From: Hesseltinella vesiculosa
Lineage: Eukaryota; Mucoromycota; Mucoromycetes; Mucorales; Cunninghamellaceae
DNA length: 64,000 bases
Reading direction: 5' to 3'
Assembly: GCA_002104935.1 (NCBI GenBank)
Contig: MCGT01000018.1
Location: 124,001-188,000 of the forward strand
Part shown: piece by piece, positions 55,118-64,000 of the stretch
How the letters are laid out: each line of letters begins with the position of its first letter
Position numbering within the stretch: the stretch's first letter is position 1
The notes under the pieces: generated by a model
What the model was told of the DNA's origin: nothing
Databases searched by the model: none
Seen by the model: the letters and a program-made list of their open reading frames with translations, nothing else
Position numbers and translations under genes: made by a program

Positions 55118-57426
55118 TCATGGGAAGTGGAAGAGAACAGGCTCGAGCTTGGCTCGAAGATAGTCAACGAATCCTTGGGACCCTTGATCACATAAAGCTT
55201 GCATTTCACATTTGTAGTTTGTCATGATCATGCGGCACAGGTTATTTCTAAGATGTGGACGGGTGTTAGCACAAAAAAAATCGGCGTACAGACTTACTGA
55301 AAGACTTTCATGTCACCAGCAGGTTGAATGTCTGAAGGCTGACGCTGAGAAGCTTTCAGCATGCGGAGAGCCTTTTCTCGTTCCTTGACCGTAAGCGGGG
55401 TGTAGCTACTCGGAGGGATGCCAAATGCACAGCGGTCCTGGCAGAGCACTCCCAACAGTCGAATGGCCGGACTGGTCAGATTGATCGAGTCATGCTGTTG
55501 CGCCTATAAAAATGACATAAATCTTTGATCGACCCCCTTTGTCTTTTTTGAGTCATACAGCACTTCCCCACTTGTAAACAGAGTAAATGTCTAGCCCATA
55601 TGGGTCATTGTCCATGAGTGCAACAATTGGCACGTCTCGATGGCGGTTGGTTAGATGCTTGACCATGTAACGCGTTGCCAAGTCCTAAAAAAAAAGGAGC
55701 GTTGGCGTATGATGACCAGCTTGTACAGCTATGAGCTGTGCAGACTTAGAGGCACACCTACAGGATAACCGCATCCCTGAACTGAAAGGGTTAGTACGTT
55801 CCCGCATCATTTAAGCTAGATTTTACCGTGATAAGGAGGCAAGGTTGGACCAGGCTCTGCACAAATCCAGCAGACACAAGATGACGGAAACTTGCCTAGA
55901 AGCAATGCGGTAAAAAGGACGGTCAGCATCATATGCTCCTAACCACATCCGCTTGCCTCTTTTTCAATGACAATGATGCATCGGGCTCGGGTTTCGACGT
56001 CCAAGATTTGGCTGATGGGAGGAATCAATGTTCCAACTTCGTCGCTGATGTGACCTTCATCTTGTTCTTGAGCGATATTGGACAAACCGTCGCTTGGAGT
56101 GTTATTTGATATGATTCCAGAGAAAGCATTGCTGGATAAGGGCGTGTCTGGGTGTCTTGTTGTATTGTTCAGGCAGTTTAAGTATCGACGGTTCCGGAGA
56201 ATGATGGTGGCAGGGCCGAACATGCGGCCTTTTCCAGAGGCGCTCTTGCATGAAAGAAAAACAATAAATGTGCATGGGATGAGGGGGTGAAGGGCATTTG
56301 AGCTGACTTACGACGTTCAGGGTCGACCGGGGTACATTGTAATTGTATGCAATGTCATCCACGATCTACAGAAAAATAAAGGAGGTGGAGGATCAGACCA
56401 CGGTGACCATTTATGCAAAAGGTTCATTTCCCGTTGTGTTACCCGATCTACCACAGACTGCGTGCGAAACAGTGCAACATCGCGATAGAAAATGTCTCGT
56501 TTGGTCATCACAATATTGGCCATCAATGCTTCATAGATGATTTCCAACACACGGAGATAACGAGCTAGTAAGATGAAGAATTAGATCTGCCTTTTTTCCC
56601 CTCGTTTTTTTTTTAACTTGCTTAGTATTGTACTGTTTTGACCAGAATTCAAACCAATGGAGCGTGTGCGAGGTTGATCTTCTTGTCTTTGACCTGACAG
56701 AGAAGGAACTTGCTGACTCTCTTGTGATTCGTTATTGCCAGCTCGATCACGAGGTCTGCCATGAAAAATGTGAAAACATGAGTAGAGGTAAGGAGAGGAT
56801 GGGGGGTTTGCCTTGTCCGGATATGGAGGTGGATCGGCTCAAGATGTGACAATGATTGAAAAATTTCGAGAATATCGCTTTCAATTGCTTCCAGCAGAGA
56901 TTGACTACAAAAAAAAGAAGACGAAGCTTGTGATCAACAGGATGACGTCAAATAAAGTCATGATTTTCTAATTTTGACCAAGAACGTCGTCATACCGTCC
57001 TGATCGAGTAGTGGCAGCTTGACTTTGAAGTTGTTGACTGGTGGAATTGGATTGGTCAATGGATGACAAAGACCGACTTGTAGGTGAAAGAGACTGGCTA
57101 GGAGGCTGGAATGAGAACGACGATTCAACCATTGATAATTGTGAAAGGTCGAGGGATGAAGAGGCTGATGGTGTTGGCAGAATGCCGTCCCTGGATGATA
57201 TACTTGGAAGCTCAAAGATGTCACAGGTCTGACTGGTGGCAGCTTCTCCCTCCTCTGGTTCGATGGAGTCATGAAGGTCATCGTCCAAAAGGGAAGAGAC
57301 GCGTCGCTTCTGTGGCACAAGATCTTCTGCAAGTGGCGGGGAAGCACTAAGCTCTTCGTCAAATTCATCAGTGACATCCGGCACTGATGCTTCAGAATTC
57401 AACAAATCCCTAAAATAAGACGACAT
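55118..57426 (-). CDS. SPO11: SPO11, meiotic topoisomerase VIA-like DNA break protein
   Basis: Makes the programmed double-strand breaks that start meiotic recombination. Eleven exons in frame: 57426-56979, 56887-56812, 56755-56622, 56564-56443, 56365-56312, 56244-55957, 55895-55827, 55776-55762, 55684-55559, 55503-55298 and 55247-55118. An acidic Ser-rich N-terminal extension of about 150 residues is followed by the winged-helix domain with the catalytic Tyr in TKRDIFYRDVALFRTQSVVD, then DDIAYNYNVPRSTLNV. The Toprim domain has the metal-binding Glu in IVIEKEA, the GCGYPDLATR loop, and the acidic pair in LMDNDPYGLDIYSVYKWGS. Exon 8 is only 15 nt (GCGYP). Introns 2, 3 and 6 have GC donors; intron 1 uses GTCAAA, and its acceptor is uncertain. 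Ends LEPVLFHFP. Confidence 0.93.
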
Positions 57427-58560
57427 TGATAACAAGAAATGGCGCTAAAAAGAGAAAAAGAAAAACAGGACGCCCAAGGCTTGAAACACGGCACTTGGAT
57501 TTTCTCCCAAAAAGGCAATCGTTTCCAACGATGCTTTTTTTGTTTGCTTCTTCCCTGTTGTTATTTCTTGTGGGGTTTTTTTTCTTTTCGTTTTCTTTCA
57601 CCATTTAAAAGTTACCCGTTTTTTTTTCTAAGCATAAACACACTACCCTACACACCCACTCGTTACATTCATGTAAGCAGCCATTCTAAATACTTGTACG
57701 GCCCATGTCCTGTGCTTTATTTTAATACGCTCAGGCTTCTTTCAACTTCACCTTCCTTTTTTCTAATTGCTATGGTTATTTTATATCATAATAGGGATAC
57801 CTCACTTTCAAATACTGATCCCGGATCAACGTCTTCAGCAATGATCATTACCTTTGAGGTAGATCAGAGTGAAGGAAGAAAAGAAAAATATGGCGGCTGA
57901 CCACAGCTTTTGAAGGTTGTGTTCTCAGTGGCGATCTTTCTGGTTGTAGCTGGCTGTTATGTTTTTGGTATTCAGCAAAGAAAACGCCGGCACAAAGTAA
58001 ACATGGACCAATACGATGCCATGGTTGAGAGAGCACTGACAAGACATGATCAAACATTGATGCGACATATGCGACGGCACTCCTCGACCATCTCGATCGA
58101 TACCACCCATTTGATACCACCACCGTCCTATCAAACGGCTGTCAACAATCCGGTTAACCGGTTGAATGATCGGGATGTCCATCGCCTCTCTCAGGCTCTG
58201 TTGACGACGCACTTAGCTAGAAGCATGGACCTGGCTTCACCACTTTCTCCAGCCACCAACCCAGACAACCCTCAATGCGTCCTACCCGATTACGATGGGC
58301 TCCGCAAACAGGTTCCCTTTTTCCAACAAGATCATCCAAGTCCACCCCACCAAGAAGAAAGGATAAACGATGATCCATCACCTTTGGCTATTCCACCGCT
58401 TGCGATCACGCGACCTGTGTCTACAGAGCAATCATCCATTCCATCCATCCATTCTCAAACCCACTCGGGTTAGCAACTTGTCGCTTCTCATTCTCTCACA
58501 CGTCTTTCCACCCCTAGCCTTTTCCTTCTTTTTTACCATAGAACTAAGTAAGCTAGCATG
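56830..58560. repeat. Segmental duplication, distal copy
   Basis: Partner of 51370-53100, about 5.46 kb away in direct orientation. It contains the first exons of the complete SPO11, the shared promoter and membrane-protein copy B. Confidence 0.85.
57772..58473 (+). CDS. Single-pass membrane protein with PY motif, copy B
   Basis: Two exons, 57772-57858 and 57916-58473. The first exon is nearly identical to copy A. The membrane segment is VVFSVAIFLVVAGCYVFGI followed by QQRKRRHK. The cytosolic tail keeps a PPxY motif (PPPSYQTAV) and LPDYDGL, and ends SIPSIHSQTHSG. The intron is 57 bp and its frame is shared with copy A. Divergent from SPO11 with 345 bp between start codons, so possibly co-regulated with it. 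Function unknown; the adaptor idea is inferred from the PY motif. Confidence 0.7.
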
Positions 58561-58946
58561 CGTTCTATTTTATCTGCTTAGTTATCATCGTAACAAAGTT
58601 TTGGAATGTCGGGTGATTTCCTCTCTGCAGTGCATTTTTTTCTTGTACAGCATCTCTGTTAGAATTAAGCTTTAAAAATAAACTACATGATTGACATTCA
58701 TTCTTTGTGCCGTTCCAGGTATGCCTAACATCACAATACGAAGCTTTATTATACATAAAAGAGAAATGCACATAAAAATGAATGCGATAAGAAAAGCATC
58801 GAAGCTGCATTGAGAGAAATGGGGAGTGCATTGCACGGCCTGCGGTAACCATCTCGTCCCAGAATGTCGGAGAAAACATCGGTACTGTTGAGTTATAAGA
58901 ACAGGTGGGAGCAAAGGCTAAAAAAAAAATCGATAACATTATTACT
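58474..58946. other. Intergenic region
   Basis: 3' UTR of membrane-protein copy B, then AT-rich DNA up to the start of the secreted protein gene. No gene or RNA recognised. Confidence 0.5.
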
Positions 58947-59362
58947 ATGGCTTTCTGCTTTCAGTTACTCGTCGTGTTTGGTTTCCTCTTGTTTGCCGTC
59001 AGCGCGCAACTTGACGGGCAGTGCAGAACTTTGGGAATGGCCTGTGGCTCGGAGTCAGATGTAAACGGCCACAAACGAACAGAGAACTGTTGCAATGGTA
59101 TTGTTTTCTTAGTACATTTTTATCTTATTTTAGTCTACTAACTAAATATTGAATAGGCTACGCATGTAAGGGTGGATACTGTGCAATTACATCCAATTTG
59201 AAAGGTGATACACAAGCCTGCATCAACAAGATTCAGCCGAAATCGAATTCAAAGTGTGTCGCTGGCACAGTATCGGTCAGTCCTTTGAGTGGCATAGGAA
59301 CAGCTTGCTACTGTGGCTGCAATGAAATACTATCAAATAGCCAGCTGCATATGCGCTACTAA
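58947..59362 (+). CDS. Small secreted cysteine-rich protein
   Basis: Two exons, 58947-59097 and 59157-59362, rejoining as C-N-G-Y-A-C. The precursor is about 118 residues. A signal peptide (MAFCFQLLVVFGFLLFAVSA) is followed by a short mature chain with eleven Cys. The first six are arranged C-C-CC-C-C (QC, MAC, ENCCNG, YAC, GYC), as in cystine-knot (knottin-like) folds; the rest end in ACYCGC. No pro-region or membrane anchor. Small secreted Cys-rich proteins in fungi act in the cell wall, in antagonism or as effectors, but this one matches no family I recognise. Eleven Cys is an odd number, so one is free or the last intron or stop is misjudged. Confidence 0.7.
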
Positions 59363-59868
59363 GCGCACTAACATGATCCGCTTGCAGAAAGAATTTGTCG
59401 CATCTTTCTGTAAAGCATGTTATTTTTACCACCTTGGATTTATAGACCAAGCATGGTAAGGCATAGGGAGAGGCATGCGTGAAATAGACAGAATGATATG
59501 GATAGTCGCAACTTCTCCAATCTGGAGCATTTTTGTTTAACTGAGGATGACTCTGGGGCCTGAATTTTTTTTTTTTTCGTGGTTTGGTTTGCCAGGCAGT
59601 GTTAAGTTTTTATTTAAGAAGCACAGTAAAATGAGCAATAGAGATAGACAAAGAGTGCTACCTTTATCATTGATGGTACGCTACTTCATTTTATATTTCA
59701 AAAAGAAAGGTACGTAGTAAAAAAAGGGCTAAGGATGTGATTGGCGGTCATGCTCACTGGCATTGGCATTGGTTTGATCTTCCGCAACACGCGATTCTTT
59801 TTGTTTGTTTGTTTATCTAGGCTCTTCTATCTTTTTCTTTATTTCTGCTCATTTTCTATCTTTCCCTG
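59363..59868. other. Region between the secreted protein and Fanzor genes
   Basis: AT-rich with T-runs (59565-59577) and a pyrimidine-rich run before the ATG at 59869 (TTTCTTTATTTCTGCTCATT). No terminal inverted repeat matching the 3' side of the Fanzor gene was seen. Confidence 0.5.
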
Positions 59869-62800
59869 ATGCAATCGCTTCTTCAATCCGTCTACGTAAC
59901 TCTGTGCCACATCCCTGAAGAAGATTTCCGCCGGGCGTTGCCTGATCAGCTGGGCCAAGCTTGGATGACCACCGAACAATTCTACACTGTTTGGTCACAA
60001 GCAAAAGTCTATCGTCAAAGTAAGTCATCCATCACTTCCATCATGTCTTTTTCTTTACCCATCTTCGTAGGACGGGAAACTAGGCCCACGCCACAACGAC
60101 GTGCCCAACAACAGGAACAAAACGATCGCGCCGAGGGGAGACGGCTGCGCCAAGAAGATGAGCGAAATCCTGATGCTGTGGGACCGTGTGCCACATGCGG
60201 CCAAATGGGACACTGTTCGTCTGCCAGCCGCCTCTGTCCTTTCCATCGCACGAACAAGAAGGATTATATCAACGAGATGATGCCAGGTGGTGAGCGCTAC
60301 ACCATAAAAAAAAGCTTTGAAGATGCCGTCCGGCAGCCTTTCAAGATCGCTTTGAAGCGCAACATAGAATCGACCAGCGCCTGCAACAAGAACATCCTTT
60401 TCCGCCTCCAACTGTTTATCAACCATTTCGCTCTCACTCACCCGTCTGACTTTAAAAGCATCATGATCAGCCAGAACGGTCTCCTGTCCATCTCGCAGCT
60501 CATCTACCCCCGCAACCCGCGTCGACCAGGGATTACCAACGCTCACATCCTGCGAAGCCTTCCTCCCACCTTTCTGCCTCACTGGAACCAGTTTGTCCGC
60601 GACCACCCAAACATCGTGTACAACCCCAATGACCACCACGGCATGGATCCGCTCGACAATGCAGCCCTACTCATTCCTGCTGATGACCGCAGCCTTCACT
60701 TCCATCACCCGCATAAATTCTATGGAGGTACTTTTGGGCCATGTTTGTCAACGCTTGCCACCGCTTACTCCAATTGCTTGGTGATCGACTTTGAGAAAAA
60801 GGTCAAGAAGTTTATTCGATTCTCCTTTGCCATCACGGATGTCCAAGTAAGTTTTTTAAAGGGCGGTACCAAAAAAGGGAATGTGTTCTGACTTTTTTTT
60901 GTCTCTTTCAGATCCCTCATATTGACCAGCAGGTGGATGACATCTACACAAACTTCGCAGAAAGACCCTCCCACCCTCAATCAGGGGTCACATCTGGATC
61001 GGCCACAAACAGTGTCCCTGGCGTGTCTGCCGAAGAAGCGGCCATTGCCAGTGTGAAGGCGAAAACACTGGCCTTGAAACCCCACTACGTTGGCAAATTG
61101 ACGTCGACAACCCTGTCCCGAAACCCCAGCAGTGCCTTGCTTGTCTACATCAACATCAACAAGCACTACGAGCAATACAAGTGCCAGCCCAATGCCAACC
61201 CTAAAAAATGCCCGAAGCTTACCATCCTTCCTGAGCCCCACTTTGGTCGCCGATTCATCCCCATTTTATCCGACACGATCAAATATCTAGCCGAATGCGA
61301 TGCTCCTGGTAACGCTGTGGCTACCATTGGCAATGAAACAAACAACGACAACACTGGTGAATGCGACGCCGCTTTCATCCGTGCCTTGCCCATGTTTTTC
61401 AAGGTGTTCCACATGGAAAAGTTTGACTTTGGCTGGCCTGGGTACGGGAGGTAAGTTTCGCAGACACCAAAAAAAAAAAAAAAAAAGAACAGCTTCCAAC
61501 TTTTTTCTTCTTCTTCTTCTCACCTAGTGTCCAGGACATGCTTGAGGGTATACTATACAACCGTCCACTGTTTGCTTGCCACATTTGGTGTGATGGCGTT
61601 TCGTGCTGCTTTGAATTTATTCGTTTGCCAACCACGCATCGCCCAACGATGAAGCTGCCCAGCCTGGACCACTGGGATACCGAACTGGTAGAACGCTTCG
61701 ACATGGTCGCCGTCGATCCAGGCCGCCGTGCCATCGTCACCGGAAGCTATGGCACACCTTATCCACTTTCTATGCTCCCTGAAACCCGGGATGACGAAGA
61801 CTCTGCAGGTGAAGGTGAACCCGATAACGATAATGACGAAGAACAAATGGCTATCGACACCCCATGTCCTATTCGTACTGCTCAGCCTGCACATCAACAT
61901 CAGGACTTTGACAACGCCACTGGTAGCACAGATATGGAACAAGGAAATCTCTCTATGCCTATGATTGACGATGCCGATCCTACCACCCCGATCCCCCAGT
62001 CTCACCATCTGCCTTACCGAGTCATCAAAGTTTCTGCAAAGGAATACCGCTCGCAATGTGGAACGCAGCGACGAATTCAACAATTGGAACGACGCAAGGT
62101 TTCCACGACATACTCTTTCCGAGGTCAGCAATTACCGTTCCATCAGCTGGAGGCTGCCATCCCTTCCCACCGAAGCACCAGCGCCTCCGAATATGCCATC
62201 CGAATCCAATACCTGCTCGATCGTCTCCCGCTCTTCTTCGACTTTTACGGCCTTCAGCATTCCATCGACCGCTTCAATGCTTACAGAGGGCGCCAGCGGG
62301 GTGTTGCATACGTTGCCAGTGTTCTTGCTGGACTGTCCAAGAAGTATGTCAAGTCCCAGCGCAATGTGCGTGGCCACCGCAAACGTACCCACCGCAATCG
62401 GCGCAAGCGTCAGAAGAAAGCTCGGAAGAAAAAGGCCTTCAAGATCAGCAATGCCAAGAAGGCGATGGTGGAACACCTTGCCACAATGGATATTGCTATA
62501 AAGAAGATCGAGGATTTAGTGAACTGCTGTGCTGGCTCGACATTACCTGGGGCGATGGATACTTTGGTTGCAACATTGCAAACCATGCGCACCCAACGCG
62601 ACCTGGACCATGACATCCGCTTTACTCTGATCAGCCAAATGGAAGAAAAGAGGCAAGTCATCACGGCTTTCAGGAGGTCCACCAGGTGGTGCTGATTTTT
62701 TTTTTCCAGTGGTAGACCTGCGCCACCAATGAAACCAACCACACGAATGCGCCATGGCGTGACAAAATACCCCAGCCAAAGAATTCCATTGATCCTCTTT

Positions 62801-63230
62801 GGTGATGGCCTCAAGGGCCGGAAGGTCGCCACCCCTTTGAAAAAGCAACTTCCTGGTTCGTCCTCCCTGGTGTTCAACCAATTGGAAGACCGGCAACGAC
62901 AGGGCAAGCTTTCTGTTATCTCGCTAAATGAGTTCAAAACAAGCAAGGTGAGTAAAAAAAAAAAAAGAGGTGTGTCAATAGCAACGAGGCGACTCATTCT
63001 TTTCTTCAACACAGCTCTGCTCCATGTGCCATGGCCCAACGAAGAGCCCAGCCATGAATGGTAGCAAGGTGTATGGGCTTTTGCGCTGCAGTTCTTGTAA
63101 TGTCACCTTTGACCGGGATGTGATGGCGGCCTGCAACATGGTGTCTATTGGCCAGCACTTTTTCCAACACAAGCAACGCCCCCTGGCCTTTTGCCCACGC
63201 CGACGGCCTCCAACCTCTCCTACCGCTTAG
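59869..63230 (+). CDS. Fanzor: eukaryotic TnpB-like RNA-guided nuclease family protein
   Basis: Fanzors are eukaryotic relatives of transposon TnpB and Cas12 that cut DNA guided by an omega RNA. Six exons fit in phase: 59869-60019, 60071-60846, 60912-61450, 61528-62652, 62710-62947 and 63015-63230, giving about 1014 residues. An N-terminal zinc knuckle-like CATCGQMGHCSSASRLCPFH comes first, then a long helical recognition region. RuvC-I is FDMVAVDPGRRAIVTG (catalytic Asp); a roughly 90-residue acidic linker follows; a basic helical stretch (GHRKRTHRNRRKRQKK) lies before RuvC-II, with IPLILFGDG and Glu in SLNEFKTSKLCSMC; the zinc ribbon is C-x2-C...C-x2-C (CSMC, LRCSSC); RuvC-III is FDRDVMAACNM. 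So D, E and D are all present. The Glu just before TSK..C fits the rearranged site described for Fanzor. Intron 4 has a GC donor; intron 1 is 51 nt and could be retained in frame. Confidence 0.85.
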
Positions 63231-63400
63231 TTTTCATATTTATTCACCAAAGCAACCCTGCAAAAGGGGTTACCGTCTGCTCTGGCAAGAACGTGTTTAA
63301 TGCTTTTATCCGGTAACTGGTGCTTTTAGCCAACACTTAACACACGTTCTGATTGGTAACGGAGTTTTCTTTTTTTCCATAGTGGAAGGCAACGGAAAAG
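63231..63400 (+). ncRNA. Candidate omega RNA region downstream of Fanzor
   Basis: Fanzor and TnpB guide RNAs come from the 3' end of the gene and its flank. Here the flank is rich in structure: AACCC/GGGTT stem (63254-63271), a 13-14 bp near-perfect inverted repeat AGAACGTGTTTAA (63288-63300) against TTAACACACGTTCT (63337-63350), a direct repeat TGCTTTTA-(T/G)-CC in its loop, and three copies of GTTACC/GGTAAC (about 63269, 63312 and 63356). These could form a compact scaffold. Ends are not defined and transcription is unproven. Confidence 0.3.
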
Positions 63401-63533
63401 GGGGTGCAAGTCCTTTTTTGTCTCTTTCCCTTTTCTCCACCTTTTCTTTTTTGGCAATTGACATCCTTCATGGTGACTGTTTGAGTCATCCTATTCCTTG
63501 ATTGATTCTCATCCGTTCCTCGCTTTTTATGCA

Positions 63534-64000
63534 ATGAAAGGTGGAGGACTTCCCAATGAGCTGCTACTCCACATCATCAGCTTTGTTCCTCGACGTTCTC
63601 GCTCGGTGTTTTTGCTGGTCAGCCGCTATACCAACCAACAATGCGGACCGGTTTACGAACGTACAAATTTCCCTGATGGATTGACCATGAATGAGGTGCT
63701 TGAGTTTTGCCAACGGCATGGCAAGTCTCTCCGCACTGTGAAGCTGCCTCTGGGCAAACGGTTTTCCGACACGTTTTATCAGCTGCTGTTCCGCCTGTGC
63801 CCTTGCCTCGGTTTCTTGCAGGCCAGCCTGACGGCCAAGCAGCTTGCCCGTCTCTTACTCCAAAAACGATATCCATCGACCAGCTTTCTGTTAACCCATT
63901 GTCCATCAACGGAAGCCGACGTGGAGGTGCTGATGGACACCAGCCAAGATCACTACCATGTACTGGAGGTGCCATGCTGCTGTTCGTCCTTTTTCATATT
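63534..64000 (+). CDS. F-box protein, 5' part
   Basis: F-box proteins are the substrate receptors of SCF ubiquitin ligases. Starting at ATG 63534 the protein reads MKGGGLPNELLLHIISFVPR then RSRSVFLLVSRYTNQQCGPV, a good F-box (LP.ELL..I...). Leu/Cys-rich sequence typical of degenerate leucine-rich repeats follows (TVKLPLGKRFSDTFYQLLFR, LTAKQLARLLL). The frame is open to the window edge. An upstream ATG at 63529 is out of frame and ends at once. Target unknown; Mucoromycetes have many such F-box/LRR genes. Confidence 0.75.
   Translation, partial: MKGGGLPNELLLHIISFVPRRSRSVFLLVSRYTNQQCGPVYERTNFPDGLTMNEVLEFCQRHGKSLRTVKLPLGKRFSDTFYQLLFRLCPCLGFLQASLTAKQLARLLLQKRYPSTSFLLTHCPSTEADVEVLMDTSQDHYHVLEVPCCCSSFFI

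Noticed and set aside
63231..63533. Terminal inverted repeats for the Fanzor as a transposon
   Set aside because: No sequence here matches the inverse of 59363-59868, and no target duplication could be paired.

Overview
The window is nuclear DNA of a filamentous fungus, most likely an early-diverging one (Mucoromycota, Mucorales-like). Genes are compact and split by many 50-150 bp introns with GTAAGT-type donors. Intergenic DNA is full of poly-A/T runs. The best-resolved genes are ordinary fungal housekeeping genes. Expanded, partly decayed hypothetical-protein families lie between them. The genus cannot be fixed from sequence alone, and all exon coordinates come from reading splice sites by eye.

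Layout: 1-9.2 kb holds the 3' half of a Sec1/Munc18 gene and two paralogous genes of unknown function. A local segmental duplication here copied the Sec1 3' end and part of the neighbouring gene, with a repeat family at the junction. 9.4-12.5 kb is a decayed Tc1/IS630-type transposase and repeat-rich DNA with a fold-back element. 12.5-26.6 kb is the conserved core: PDH E1 beta, an Srk1/Rck2-type kinase, a PKA catalytic subunit, ribosomal protein uL5 (RPL11), a branched-chain acyl-CoA dehydrogenase, a NIF3-like protein and GET1. 26.8-36.1 kb is a mobile-element cluster. It has a LINE remnant and a structurally complete pogo-like transposon nested in a gypsy integrase segment, which itself interrupts a gene of unknown function. 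It also has a 186-bp tandem repeat and an intact zinc-finger gene with a PD-(D/E)XK-like motif. 36.8-48.2 kb is a second conserved block: EMC3, an aspartic protease, an LDH-like gene that seems to lack catalytic residues, an ArfGAP/UBA protein and a PX-PH phospholipase D. 48.6-58.5 kb has decayed family members and a second segmental duplication, made of a SPO11 5' half plus a divergent membrane-protein gene. The complete SPO11 lies in the distal copy. 58.9-64 kb has a secreted Cys-rich protein, a full-length Fanzor (eukaryotic TnpB-like RNA-guided nuclease family) with its RuvC residues visible, and the start of an F-box gene.

The conserved genes do not form one pathway. They cover secretion and membranes (Sec1, GET1, EMC3, ArfGAP, PLD), mitochondrial metabolism (PDB1, acyl-CoA dehydrogenase), signalling (two kinases), translation and meiosis. 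The most interesting parts are the Fanzor locus with its structured 3' flank, the dated nest of insertions at 28.2-31.2 kb, the PD-(D/E)XK-like family present in several states of decay, and the meiotic SPO11 gene with a 15-nt microexon and several GC-AG introns.
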